A stretch of DNA of 64,000 nucleotides from Ustilago trichophora (GCA_900323505.1 OOIN01000036.1:124001-188000); one strand, 5' to 3'; positions 21,053 to 34,226 are shown, counted from the stretch's first letter. The notes: a model not told the origin generated them from the sequence alone. A program made the numbers and translations.

Positions 21053-21098
21053 ACGTAATTACAGTAGTTCCGACGCATATGTAGTTCCGACGCGTTTT
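21053..21098 (+). repeat. Left 46-bp terminal inverted repeat
   Basis: Identical in reverse complement to 23,252-23,297. It contains two direct copies of GTAGTTCCGACGC at 21,064-21,076 and 21,081-21,093, spaced 17 bp start to start. Confidence 0.95.
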
Positions 21099-21227
21099 TG
21101 AGTATGAAATCAAATCTGATGGTAGTACACATCGTGATGATGAGCACGGCTGTTATGAGGTGCAAACAACATGAGACTTGGATTGCGCGTACATGAGATG
21201 CTATGGTACATACTGAAGAGGCTGAAG

Positions 21228-23069
21228 TCATGTGTGCCTGCGAGATGGGCCAGCAACAGGAAGCAGTTCGAAGAAGCCAAAGGGATCTTCCTCGTCATCT
21301 CTGATGGCCGACAGAGGCTCACTTTCACTGAGCTCATCATCCAGATTCTGCATGGATGGTGTTGTGAGCGTGCTTGATGATGACAAAAGAGCCTCGTCAC
21401 CATCAATACCTGCTTCGTCGCGATCAGCAGCAGCTGCAGCTGATGGAGGTACAACCTCCGTATCCACCTGCCTGCCCTTCCCCTTCGACTGTGATGAGCT
21501 TCCTATGCCCTTTGTCACCAACTCTCGTTCTGCATGCTCTCGAGTGATCATGACATCCTTCGACAGCACTCGCTGATCACCCTTTGCCTTGACACGACGT
21601 ACCTTTTGAGCCAATTTCTTGCTGTGATTCTCTTGGACATGAAGTACCGTGTTTTCGGCCTCCAGGATCGCAATTGATGCATGTGCTTGCTCGTTTGCTT
21701 GTAGCACGGCCCTCTTGAGACGTCGGGCTCTCCGGATATCCGGTTCGTTCCTGAATGCATCCAGCGTGGCGTTCATGGCTGCATCCGATGCAGGAACGGC
21801 GACTTCCTGCAGCGGGGTTTGTGTTTCTTGAGGAACGGGCGTGCAATGGCCTGGAAGCCGAGCGATAACCTTGTCCGGACTTGGGCTCATGGTAATTCCG
21901 GAGTCCACAAATGCCTTACGCACAGCAGACTGTGTCAGGACCTGTTCCCGAGCCTGTGCATAGAATGTGGCGAAGAGCGCCTTGTCGATTGTGTCCACGT
22001 GCTGTGCAGCTTCATTAACAGCATGCTGATACCGGCCCTTCAAAGGCCGAAAGATCGAGACATCCAGTGGCTGCATCACATGTGTTGCATGGGGTGGAAA
22101 GAGGAATGGTATTATGTGTCGAGACCACAGTGCATTGCAGAACTCAACGCTGGTGTGAGAGCCGTGACCGTCCAGTATGAGAAGGCGCCATGCTGATGGT
22201 GGCGATGGCGTAGTGGAGGGGTCGAAGATGGTTTCGACCCATTGGACGGCAAGCTCGTTGTTGGTCCAGCCGTTGTTTGACTTGGCAAATCGCCATGTGG
22301 CCGGAACATCCTCCATTCGCCGCTGTTCTCCGACTGTATGAACACGGCCTTTGGTAATGACAAGCGGCGGAAGTACCTGACCAGCACTTCCGATGCACTC
22401 AATCACAGTTGCAGATTCCCGGTTGCCTGGCTGAGCCTTGAAGGATGCAGCTTGATCACCGGAAGGCACAACCACTCGCTCTCTGCCGCCGACACCAAAC
22501 ATGAACCCTGTTTCATCCATGTTGTATATGTTTGTTGATGAGACATTGTATTCACGCAGTATGGCAGCCAATTGAGTGAACCATTGTTGAATGCTGGCCT
22601 CGTCTGTGCCTGTGAGCCGTGCATTGTCGAGGCATCGAGACCAATGAGACTTGATTTCAGGATGCCGAAGCAGGAACGACTGCAGCCATGCATGGCTGAG
22701 CTTAACCAGCATGCCGCCGGCAGGCAAAGGCCGAGACACGGCGTTTGCATACTGCATCACAACGGCGGGCGTCAGAGGGAAGCCGCTGCAGGCACAACGC
22801 TGGATGTGTGTGATGACAGCGTTCTTGGCGGCACATGTAAGTGCCTGTTGAGCTTCATTGGCGGCCTTTTTGTTCTGCCGGCCCGACATCCAGTGGCGTA
22901 GCGTCGATTCCGAGACATTGTGGGCAGCCGCTGCTTTGCGAATGCTGTTGTGCTGGCCCTGCTCGAGCTCACTGATGGCCAGCTGCAAGTGTCCCTCACG
23001 CTGGTCTCGCTTGCTCGCCGTTGCAGCTCGATACGTCACAGACCGTTTTGACAGAGGGTTGCGTGGCAT
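21228..23069 (-). CDS. Pogo/Fot1-type transposase (CENP-B HTH + DDE)
   Basis: A 613-residue transposase. The N-terminus (about 20-65) is a helix-turn-helix of Psq/CENP-B type (SIRKAAAAHNVSESTLRHW), and a second CENP-B-like DNA-binding helix set follows at about 85-150. The DDE catalytic domain spans about 175-390, with candidate acidic residues D185 (YNMDETGF), D300 (LILDGHGSH) and D336 (MQPLDVSIFRPLK). The last two are separated by 35 residues. The C-terminal 200 residues are charged and partly coiled. No frameshift or stop interrupts it. It would cut and paste the element at TA sites in the nucleus. Confidence 0.93.
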   Translation of the reverse strand: MPRNPLSKRSVTYRAATASKRDQREGHLQLAISELEQGQHNSIRKAAAAHNVSESTLRHWMSGRQNKKAANEAQQALTCAAKNAVITHIQRCACSGFPLTPAVVMQYANAVSRPLPAGGMLVKLSHAWLQSFLLRHPEIKSHWSRCLDNARLTGTDEASIQQWFTQLAAILREYNVSSTNIYNMDETGFMFGVGGRERVVVPSGDQAASFKAQPGNRESATVIECIGSAGQVLPPLVITKGRVHTVGEQRRMEDVPATWRFAKSNNGWTNNELAVQWVETIFDPSTTPSPPSAWRLLILDGHGSHTSVEFCNALWSRHIIPFLFPPHATHVMQPLDVSIFRPLKGRYQHAVNEAAQHVDTIDKALFATFYAQAREQVLTQSAVRKAFVDSGITMSPSPDKVIARLPGHCTPVPQETQTPLQEVAVPASDAAMNATLDAFRNEPDIRRARRLKRAVLQANEQAHASIAILEAENTVLHVQENHSKKLAQKVRRVKAKGDQRVLSKDVMITREHAERELVTKGIGSSSQSKGKGRQVDTEVVPPSAAAAADRDEAGIDGDEALLSSSSTLTTPSMQNLDDELSESEPLSAIRDDEEDPFGFFELLPVAGPSRRHT

Positions 23070-23251
23070 AACAGTGGTTGATATTGCTGAGTGATGGTGT
23101 CAAAAGGTTGTTGTAAGCAGTTGATGATGGAACGGCGATGGTGGAGATGGGGTCCGAGAACTTGGGATGGTGGGGCTCATGCAAGGAACAAACAATGTGC
23201 TCACGATCATGCAGGCCACTACCATCACGTGTTGAATTAATCTCACATTCG

Positions 23252-23297
23252 AAAACGCGTCGGAACTACATATGCGTCGGAACTACTGTAATTACGT
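23252..23297 (-). repeat. Right 46-bp terminal inverted repeat
   Basis: Perfect reverse complement of the left repeat; immediately followed by the TA target-site copy at 23,298-23,299. Confidence 0.95.
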
Positions 23298-23430
23298 TAG
23301 TGCTTGATATGACCCAAAAAGAAGAAACAGTACAAATACAGACTAGAAGACGATAACTAAGAGACACTGAACGGGAAAAAAAAAAAACCCAGATGAACAG
23401 AAAAGTTCTTTTGAGCAATTGATTATATGT

Positions 23431-25885
23431 CTAAACCTGGCCTAGTAAGCTCGGGGCTGGGACGAGAGAAGTTGTGAAAGAGCTGCGTCTTCTACACCAG
23501 CCTTCTCCGTCGTCTCGAAGGTTTCCGTCTTCAGTTTCGGACGTGACGGGTTCAGGTACGTCTGCGTGGCGTCGGAATGCTTCTTGGCTTGAGAAACTTC
23601 TACCGATCTGTGGGCGTTTTTGGAACGGGTGAAGGTTGAATACTGGCCTAGTAGCCGCTGGGTCGTTGGTGCTGTTTGCGGAAGTGGAAGAGTTCGAGGA
23701 GCGTCGACGGAAGTTGAGTAGGGCTAGGTCGTCTTGTGACTCGCGTCGGGCGGGAAAGACTCGAAGAGGGATAAAGTCTCCGCTTCCATCGGAGGCTAGG
23801 CTGTCCTGACGTGCGCTGCTGCTGATGGAATAGCCACGCGGGTGGGGTTCGGCAGGGTCTTGGGTGTAAGGATCGATTCCGGCCCAGGAAGGTGTCTCAT
23901 CATTCACGACAGAATCGGCAAGAGAGGTCTCGCGAGAGTGGCCTTGAGGGATGGTGGGCATCATACGTGCTGTTCCGCCGCCAGAGAAGGAGCCGTTGTT
24001 GCTATGAAAGCCTATACCTGAGGATCGGCGTCTGCCCATATGCCATATGGAGGCTGCGTCTGGAACCGCGCGTCTGCGTAGGGAGGTAGCACGGCCAAGT
24101 GACGCTGTCCCTAAAGCAGCCGAGCGAGAAGGAGGTGTAGTCAAGGAGGGCGGTTTGAGCTCAAACTGCGCAGGCTCGCCACGGAAAGATGTACCCGTTG
24201 TAGAGGGTCTTCTCGTCTTGACGCGAGGAAGCGTGCCAAACCTGCCTTGACCTGCATTCTCCATCGGCGCAATGTACGCAGGCCTCGATTGAGCGCTATA
24301 GTTGCTCCACGCAAACGAATGCTGTCTGCTACCCGCCACACTCCAACCCCCGTCATCTCCCACCGGATACCCAGAGTAACTAGAAGCAGCATACTGGCTG
24401 GCCGATCCATCATCGCTGGCATCAACAAACACGTGCTCGAGCAGCAAACTGTCGCGTTGGTGAACCGGGTTCGAAATGGCTCTTGGCCAAGTTGACTGGT
24501 TCGACACGTTTCGCTTGTGACTGGGTTTTTTGCTGCTGCTTGCATTGCTAAGAGTGTGCTGACGAGGACGATGGTTGATGCTGCTATGCCAGGATGCTCG
24601 GGAGGCGGCGTCTTCGAGGGTCTTTTCCCACTCGGATTCTTCCAGTGCCTTTGTATTGAGACTTTGGCTAGAGGAGGAGGAGAAGAGACTGCGAACCGAC
24701 TCGAGAGAGGATGTGCCTTTGAGTCGGCAACCATCACGTCGATCATGACTACCCGATCGATGGGTCCCGGGAAGATCGGGATGCCCCATTTCGGGCGAAG
24801 TGGCCGGCGACGAGGACACCATGCCGCCGGTGATCGATGAGAAGGTCGACTTGACCGATGTAGCAGAAAGAGGAGGAGAAAGCGGATCTGTATTGAGATC
24901 GGAAATGCGCGCGGCTAGTGTCTCCATCGGCTCATCGTCGCTGACCTTGCTTCGAATCCGAGGGAAGGTGCTAAACTTCTGACCATGATCAGGAAGGGGT
25001 GACGCCGCACTGCTAGACTCCCTAGCAAAGGGGATGATCTTCATCAAGATCCTAGACCTGCGCTTGAAAGAACCAGCAGAAGAAGCATTGGACCGGATAG
25101 ATCTAGCATCGTGATGACTGTTCATGCTCGCGCGGGGAGCTTCGCAAGCCAGCTCTGTACTTGACTGAGACATTTTCTATCCAATCACAATGATACAAGA
25201 TCCAAGATCAAAGTGTCAGCTCAATATGGTCAAGGAGTGTAAGTGAGTGATAGGGGATGCCTACTAACCCGTTACGTCTTAGTGGGGAGTTTTGTGCTGC
25301 AGGTGGTGCCAGCAGTGTGATGGGTTCAGGAAGCGAGAGAGTCGACTTCTCCGACTCCATAGACTGCTTGTTGCGGATGAAGGATGCGGATGATCCACGA
25401 GGGGGGATCCTTGCACTGTCGAATCCAGGCGTGGAAGGGGGAGCGCTCGACTCTTCGTCGGACGAAGCAAGCAACAACTCACGGATGTCTTCCTCTGGCT
25501 CTGGTCCGGAACACGCCTGAACGGTTGTCTCAGAGTCAGGGTAGACTATCAATGTGCTCCTAGAAAAGTGGGTCTGGGAGTAGTGAAGGTCGTCGAACCT
25601 GGTCGACTCTGCTGTGCTGACACTGGTGGCTGCTGAGCTGGTAACGGCGCGGCGGAAGGCAGGACGCTGTGGGAAAGATGAGGCAACAGGCGAGCCTGGC
25701 AAGCTACTAGTGGCGTTCTGTTTGGGATGGATGCTGTTGGATCGCGAACGAGATGGTCGAAGGAAGCTTTCGGGAACGGTGAGTGACTGCTTGCTGGATG
25801 AAGCTTGTGATGTAAAGTAGGCGTCGTCTTCGCTGGTGCGAGTGATGCTGGGCAATGGTGCAGAGAGGATGGAGATGTGGGACAT
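23431..25885 (-). CDS. Serine-rich disordered protein, two exons
   Basis: Exon 1 is 25,885-25,265 (start MSHISILSAPLP) and exon 2 is 25,176-23,431. The 88-bp intron has donor GTAGGC and acceptor ATAG and joins in phase 0 (RNGL|KMSQSS). The product would be 788 residues. It is rich in Ser, Arg and Pro throughout, with no clear fold, membrane helix or catalytic motif; short patches such as RRSRILMKIIPFARES and GRSFSSQEAFRRHA may be phosphorylation or docking sites. I do not recognise a family. An alternative is that exon 2 alone is the gene, starting at MSQSSTEL (25,171). The 3' end faces the transposon. Confidence 0.65.
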
Positions 25886-28800
25886 GATGGTCAAGAAGGA
25901 AGACGATGTCGAAAGGTTGTTGTACTAAAGCTGAAGGCTGGATGCTTCTCGGTGCAGTGGGTTAGGGGGTTCCGGATTGAGCCATTCCGAGGACAACACG
26001 AAAAGGATGGTGTCCTTTTTATGGATTCCGATAAAAGGTTACTATGCGAGACACTACTCACAGGCTCGGCTAAATTGTGTCAGAAGCAGGAACAGGCGCC
26101 GCGTGCCTTGCCTTGGCCTAGGTAAACTGTCAGGAACACGGAAGGGCTCCTCGCAGGAACAGTAAGGAAGCCTATTGCACATCCAAACAAACCCACACAC
26201 GAAGGACGAAAAGAAAAAGAAGAAGGGAACGGCGCTCGGCGACTCTGGTCGGTCTATCATTTTGGACAGGCGATAGCCTCCATGAGACGATGTTGAGCTC
26301 CGCTACAATCGCAGCAATCGCCTCGCGTCCTCCAGATGGGTGTGGTAGGTGTGACAATGTGACACGGTCCAGAAAGCCTAGTCTGCAACGTTTGTGCTGG
26401 GTTGAGCTGGGCGGCATTGTGTCGAGACGAGACGCCGTCACGTTTTTGTCACAGACAGTGTCGGAGATCTACCACACCGTGACCACCAGAAAAGCCAAAT
26501 GAAAGTCAGGGGCATCGGTCAGGGTAAGGCCAATACCACTATCCCCCCAGGTTACGTCGATCTGGATGTGGAAAGGGCTCTGACAGGTTCATGCTGCAGG
26601 ACACATGTTTGTACGTAGTGCCGCGTTGGTGGACAGCACATGCCGAATTCGTCGACAGGACAGCTTGGGGACTCGGCATCTGGAGGAGTGCGAGTGGCCG
26701 GCGTGAGAAGCCTCAAGCGGACAGTCAAACAGTGCCAAAAAAAAAAAAAAAAAGGCCCCGCCAGCCTTTTTCCTTTTTCTTTTCTTATTTTTTATTTTTT
26801 TTTATTTTTTATTTTTCATCCTCCGAAAAGTGGCCACATCCCCCCGGCAAGCCTTTGGCGACATCATGAGCAATCGATATGCACGTCTATCGGTGCAAGT
26901 CCTTCTGATCCTGCTGATCCTCACATTCAACTCATTGCCATCAACGTGTAAACCACCAACTCCGACATCGTACAAACACTCTTGTAGAAAAATAGGGCCT
27001 GCGAGGCCCAGCCCCTTGACTCGTCGGTCTTCAGAAAAATCAAGCTACGCCCGGGGAAGGGTCGGTCATACTCTACCCACCCGAGAAACACGAACGAGGG
27101 ACCTTCTCCTATCGTAATCGCTGCCTCGACAATGATCACCAACGTATTGCACAGGCACACAATATGACATTGACTGGGAATCCACCAACCAGACCGGATA
27201 TGTAGGCTCTTTGACACTGATGATCGTGAAAGACGTCTGGTGCATTGAATCCTTTCATGCTTGCTGCATCTGTGTCAACGCCACAAGGGATATACTGTTC
27301 GGAGAGACTTGTTCCTTCATGACACATACGGAAACTTATTCGAGTGGCTTGAATCCAGGATAAATTTGTCAACTGTCACCAAAGTTGAGGGTCCGCGGAG
27401 GAATTGTGACAATAGGAAAGAGGGATGGAGAGTGGAGGAACACATGTTTCTCAGGACTCCGGAGAGGAAGATCACGATGTGCAGCGAGGAAAGGCTTGCA
27501 GCAGCAGGGTTTGCTTGCTGCAAGAGAGAAACATGCCGGGCAGGGATGACACAGCCCGAGAAATCAGCGCAGCTTGCAGGGACAGGAGGGTTACTGATGC
27601 GTGTCGGGTCGGGGGAAGAGGCATGTCAATCCAAGACATTGCTATGCAGGCCTTTCCGAGCTGCCATGGACGTCATAGCTACTGACAGTCATGATTCTTC
27701 CTACAAACATCGCTGCACTTCCTTTTGTTCTTTCTGACGGCACAGCACCGTTTTCAGACTTTTTGTTGCTGACGCAGACCCCGACTTGACCGAACTCCGA
27801 GCTCGCATATCTTGACACTCCAGCAACTCAACCCAGCTCCAGAGCAGGTATCTTCGCTGCGAGGATCGAAGTTGCACAGCATCCTCTCAGCGTGACCGAT
27901 GACAAACGGCAAGGGCTAGGGGCGTGCGAGACATTCAGGGTCGAACTGTTCACCGGACCGCTATTCCCATCCAAAGTTCTCAGCGCAGTCGGCTGGTCAG
28001 TCAGTAACGGGCATCTTCTTCAGGCTGCAGTGGTGAGACTGAGCTCCAATCAGTATGGATCGTGAGAAGAATCAAGGCGTCGCCATGACGATCAGTGTGT
28101 ATGTGTGTGTGTGTATGTGTGCCGGTGAGAAAGGCAGAGAGTATAAATTGGCATAGACACAACTTCCCGATGCGGAAGATGTTACTGGACAGCCAATCAA
28201 GTCGGACTGTCAAATTGCGCAGCGAGCAAGAAAATTCGGTCACTTTTCGCAGAGCTCAGCTTTCTCCACGTCGAGCGGACTGCGAAAATATCCCGAACAA
28301 AATTGAAAATACCGTAAAGGCGGTCACTTTCTTGCTTGACCGAGGGATGTTCCATCACCGCAACGTAATGCGTAGACGAGCGGATCGGTCAAGTGATACG
28401 AGTCTAATAATCTATGGCATGAGTGACTCGAAAATGGTGAGAAGGTTCAACTCAACTGGCTCAAATTGGTTCAAAAAGGATCGGGTGCCACCTTAATTTG
28501 TTGCGGTCATGCCAGCTTGATTTTCACCAACCTCGCTCCTTGTCGCGCTGTGCAGATCCTCGCTGATTTTCAGAAGATCTTTTCTCTGGAAAAGAAAAGA
28601 AAAAAAAAAATGCTCTTCATGCAGCATCGAGATTCAAAGTGGTATTCAATGTGTTGTAACCCCATGCTTCACAATTTTGTAGTTGAGTCTTTGCCTACAT
28701 TGCTCCGTTGTATTGGGTCTGTACAAAAGCGACATGTCCAAAACTGCATCCACTCTCAGATTCGTAGTCCGCTTTGTTTTGGCACATCCTTCAGCCAACG

Positions 28801-31800
28801 ACCACACGCTACAGAGGTGCCCTAGGTTGCACCAAACATCCACTTCCGCTCCAACGAAAATAAGATCACCACGGCAAGTCTATGGTCAGCCCGGTCATAT
28901 TTTCAGTTCCCCATCCGGCCGCAATTCTCAGCCTCGGTAGTTGGAGCTCCTCTATCTCTCCGCTCCAATGTGCCTGGCGAGGACCACGGGAGGCCTGGAC
29001 TATTCGGCTTCTGCACTGCTGCCTTCACGTGTCCGCTCCCATCTCAGGCTACCTCTATTGCTTCCACACCAGAATGCATCTCTCAACACTTGCTCAGCTG
29101 CATACAATCGCACAAAGATGGATACGACGATCTAGACCTGCGATCTCATTTGGTGTCCCGGTGATTCGGCGAGCTTGACCACCGCCTCGCTAGGCAACTC
29201 GTGTTCGCCGTGATACTTACATGTTCACGTGTCGGTCACCTTGTCTTGACCGTCTTTGAGTCCCCTTTGATAACATTTTTCTTTGGTCTAGACCTGGGTC
29301 AAGCCAAGCTCATCGGGTTCCTATATTTTGCTCTCGGAACGGAAGCAGTCATGCCGCCAAGACAAGCTAACGCCGATCAGGCTCCGAGGGCAGTCCCAGT
29401 CAGCGCCGTCTACTTCCTGACTGCCCCCAATCATCGGGCTCTGCTTCGGGAGAGGACAACGTTTCGGGTTCAAGCTTGTCAACAGACTTTTCAGATCTGG
29501 ACATGTCCCGTGTTTCTGCTTTGCTAAAGGTCAAGACGGGAATAGTTGGCCAAGAAGGTTACTCGTCTTCTCGTGATATCGGATCCAAAGCTTAGCAAAA
29601 TGCTGCTTGGCATCCGAATGCGATGCAAGTTGTTCGTCCCGCTGAACATCCACGATCAAAACCCACGCCTGAGAACATGCACCCAATGCAAACCTTTTGG
29701 ATCTAATATCAAGTGGCGACCTCATCAAACTTTGCGAGTCTATACTCCGAAAGAGAGGCTTTTCCGATGAGCCAAGGCAAAGCAGATCAGGACAGCCGAC
29801 AGCGGAGACAAAGTGCAGAATGACCCCACGGTAGTGGGTGTTTGTGTGATGGCATTATCAGGCGACCAGGCTGTCAGACAGCCTCAGGTGGACAGCCATT
29901 CATGCGTTCACAAATATCCATCAGCTTGGTACACTGGATAAAATGGTTGAAACCACAACGACGATAGCTGCTGAACAAACGTGCGTTGTCGATCGCGTCT
30001 CCTTACCTTCGTGCAGCTGTCCACGACCTCGTGCTCTGCGCACACACTCGCGCGTGCATGCCCTCACACATTTTTGCGTCCTCCTCCTCACACCTCAGCT
30101 TCCCGCCTGTGCATTCGGCATAGCACTTTACTTCTTCCGGCAACTATCCCAGCTCTTGACCAAATGATCATGACCAGAAAGGCTTGGCAGATGAAAATAC
30201 CGAAATCCGAGGATACTATCAGTACTGTACTATCTCCTTTTTTTTCTTCCTTTTTCGCGTACCGCCGCTTCCTTGCTGATTTGCGAGCTCTATCACCCGG
30301 CATGAATGGCTAATTCCTATTCCGCGGTCCATCATGCAAGCCACTTGATCGCCTTAACCCCATCCTCCCTTCGATTCACACCATATCAGAGTTTCTACTT
30401 TCGGCTAGGCAAACATTTCCGCTGTGGCGCTCATGCTTGTTCCTAGCAGACCCTTTCGACTTTGTTTGCAGACACGTCCGGATAAAGTCACATTGGCGTT
30501 CCGATCACTTTGTTGCACCTCTTGACGGTTCCGAAGTCAATGACGTCTACTGCTCTCTACTGATGTGTTCTTGTATCTCTTTTCCGCTTCGAGCAAATTC
30601 TGGAAATGAGACTCAGTGGCTTGAAGTGTCGATCGTTGCAGTGAACCCTGCCTCGGAAAATCTCGTCTTTCCGATCGCCTCTCAAACACATAGTGACAAC
30701 GCTACTTCATGCTCTCTGGTGCCAAGGCGGTCATGCTGAAGTGAAGATAGAGTTTTTCATGTGTTCCACTACTTTGGGTTTCACCATTTGCGCAATGATC
30801 GGATAAAGAGAGCAACGTGGCCACGAGCAATCTAAGGGCGGCTAGCGAATCTGTAAGCGAGATGCAATGTAGAAGACTTTGGAACCGACACTGTTCTGTA
30901 CATGTAAAGTGCTTTTCCTTTTCCGCATTCAAGTATGAGCTAGACTATCATTGTCCTTGGGAACCGCGAAGTTTTTGTCACAAAAGACATTTGCTTCGCC
31001 CAGGATTTCAGCTGGATCAGCTTCGTGGTGAACAGCTTCGGATGGATACCTCAAAGCGGCAACAAGATGATGGCTTTCGTGAGGCTTTGTCGCGAACTGA
31101 ACATTTGTAGCTCAGGGAGGCTTTTCTGTTAGGTTCCGCATGAGCTGTGCTTAGTACCCCAAATCGGGCCGACGAAGATCTTCAACAAATGGCACATTGG
31201 TTGAACTCACCACTGACAAATTTTTTCGGCTTTCTCGATCCTTCACGTACTTCCTCTGCATCGGTTTCTTCTGCGCTACAGGGCTGCAAGTGAGTCTTGT
31301 TCATCCAACCGCGTCATCACCGCTGCTGTGATCACCTTCGCGTTCCTTCTCTGGCCTGCTTTTCTGTCCACGTCATCATCTCGTCTACACTAGCAATCAC
31401 ACCAAGAAGACACCCAAACTTACATGACACAAGAGCGTGCACCAGATCATGTCACAAAAGGAAGAACCCAGATGATGATAGAGGATCCTTGTTATTCGTT
31501 CCTGAGAAAGTGGTTCCTGAACCGGATATGAGGGACCCTTCCGACCCGTAAAAACATGTTGTTGCATCGCTTGATGCCTACCGAAGTCATTGGAGCAGCA
31601 GCGGCCATTTGTTTGTCGAAGGCCAAAAAAACAAAAGCAAAAGCAAAAGCTTGACCGCTGCATACCGCTGCACGAGTGTCTCACTTCTACCCCTGTGTCT
31701 TGTGATTTCTTAAAGTGCATGACATCGACACCGACGCGCAGCACCCCGGGTTTGCGCGTCACACGTCACTCGTTGGTGCGTTTCCATGTGATGTTGTATG

Positions 31801-34226
31801 GTGTTGATGTCCCAAAACAGAAGGTAGTACAGCAGATAAATTGGTCCGTTATAGTGCGGGTTGTGCAGGGTGCAGGACGGGAATGTGTTGCCGTATGCCA
31901 GATCTCAGATGCCCAATGCAAGATCTGCAACAGCCACTGAAATAGTTCAGGTTCAACATCCGCTAAATGGCAAATCTTCGAGTGTCGTGCTCATCAACTT
32001 GATTCTCTTCCACGACTAGGGCCACGAAGAGGCGACAAGGGCGGATTAAGCACCCGGCTCGCGTGCACCTGTCGCAACCGAGCTGTCAGGATTTGCGTGA
32101 CAGAAGAAAAGGTCCTGATTTTCTCAATTCCGGAGGAATTGTTGGCGAAACTCAAATGGCGTATGAACATGTCCATAGTATGGCTCTGGTGGAGCGGAGA
32201 ATGGAAATGTATATCTCGATTGTCGGACATGCTCAAAAGGCAAAAAAAAGAAAAGAAAATTGGCAAACTCTTCATTGGCTGCTGCTTCTGTTTTGTTTGT
32301 GATGACCTAGCAGCAACTACTACTGTATTGTTCACTGTTGCATTGTCAAATGCACCGCTGCCGAGAAGACAATGTGCTAGTCATGAACTTTTGGAAACGC
32401 CATTATCACCGAGATGCAAGTCAAAGCCTTCATCTTCTTTGTTTTTTGTTCCTGCCGACGTCTCTGACAAGCACTTAGCTTATAGTATATTGGTGAAATA
32501 CCGATTTGCCAATGCTATGATCTGACGTGTGACCACCTCTATCTATACAGAAGGCTCACATGCCAGTACGAGGTGGATGGGTGCGAGTATACGGCAACAA
32601 ATGCCTGCACCACGACGCTAGGTCTATGCATTGATAGCGCCATAAGAAAATATAGTTTAGGGGTCCGACGAAATTTACCACCTGTCGTCGGTCACATTAC
32701 CTGGAATAGACACCACGTTATCCCGGTACAGCCCTGGAAAAGCGACCTCGTTTCGTTTCGTTTCGTTTAGTGACTGCGTGCCTCATTAGGAAGTCATACC
32801 AAGAGCGAGAGATCAAGAAAAAGATCGACAGTATACTGTATCCTATAGTGGATGACAACAGCTCAATGCGTCATCTGACTGCGGAGCAAGCCATGTGTAG
32901 ATGGAACCTGACCGATGCGCGTGCTAGACACGCTCGTCCCCGCGTGTGTGTCTTAGCATTTGCGAGGCAGCGTGATCACCAAGTCGCCTTACACATTTCC
33001 TCCTTAACAAAAGGACCCTACAGAACATTGCTGATCGTGCATTGTTGGTAAAACCCTGCGCTGCACCCTCAATCAATCGATCATGGTTTGGTAGATCGTG
33101 ATTAATGAGGCTGAGATCTTTAGCCAGCCACAATGGGAGCAATTTATCCTGCACAAACAGATTTTCCGGTATACAAACAGTATGTGTGTTTGGTCGATCT
33201 CACTTTGTGCTCGGTAGATCCCGCATCGGTATGAGCGCTTTCAGAGGACTGCGGATTCGTGGGTGTACGCATTGCATCCAGCTTGACATTTTCCTCAGAT
33301 GGGCGAGAAAGACCCCGGGTCGTCATTTGCTACTGGGTGAATCCGAGAATGATTTGCGTGTGAGAGAGAACAGAGTAGCAAAAAGCACGTCGTCGAGCCC
33401 CTTGTGCCATCTTTCTCATTGACCTTATGAAAGATCCCTCTTCTCTCTTCGGCGTGTGTGATACAAGATCACACAGCCTGTCAATGGACCGCTAAGCCGT
33501 TTTAGCTTTGCCTTCTGACGGGGGAGCAAGGGTACGGCATCTGCGGGGTGACAAGAAGAACTCACGCTGCAAGTTGACCGCTCTTTTTTCAACTTTCATG
33601 GAAGGTGATCTTAGAGAGAGAAAGAGAAGTTGCCGGGGCAACCAGTACAGTATCTTGACAGGTTACTGTTTCTGCGTCACGCATGAAATTGGACACGTAG
33701 GTGTGCGGATTGCACTGCACCATACCCTAACTCAGGCAGAGTAGGAATTTGTAGCATTGAGTTTTCAACGAAGGGCTCCGCTTGGCATGCTTTTGCTGTA
33801 CAGTTTACAGCACTTCCCACGCATCCTGCTGTCGCCGTTACAAGCAAAATAGGCAGCAAGTTGGCTGAGGACTTCCTCTCCTTGTACTGCTCTTGCATCT
33901 TTGGTGTATTGGCTCCGCTCTTTCATCTGGCTTGGTTACAGGCAAAAGGCAGTTGAAGCCGACGGCATGACACACTTATTGGTGCTGTACCAATCCTTTC
34001 TTGAGGAATCCATCCGCTTCACTTTTGTGACATCTGGTCGTCCTGCTGTAATTGATGGCCTTCAGGCTGCCAGCTGCACATTGGCACAGAGGAACAACCA
34101 TGGAGAGAACGACTCATCTGATTCTCCGAAGTGTTCACCATGGGGTGTGCGAGACCGAATTGCTCCTTGAATATAAAGTACCTGGCTTTTCAAGTGTCTT
34201 GGCAGCATTGTCTCACAGACTGACCT

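Larger units (their letters stand above)
21053..23297 (-). mobile_element. Complete pogo/Fot1-type DNA transposon (Tc1-mariner superfamily)
   Basis: A 2,245-bp element bounded by perfect 46-bp terminal inverted repeats (21,053-21,098 and 23,252-23,297, starting ACGTAATTACAGTAG) and flanked by a TA dinucleotide on both sides (21,051-21,052 and 23,298-23,299), the expected target duplication. It carries one uninterrupted 613-codon transposase gene on the minus strand. Intact ends, target duplication and reading frame suggest recent insertion and possibly autonomous activity; the activity is inference. It sits between the 3' ends of two convergent genes and disrupts neither. Confidence 0.93.

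Noticed and set aside
27055..27145. tRNA-like sequence on the minus strand (CCCGAGAAACACGAACGAGG on the plus strand)
   Set aside because: It resembles a reversed T-arm, but the T-stem does not pair and no acceptor or anticodon stem can be drawn.
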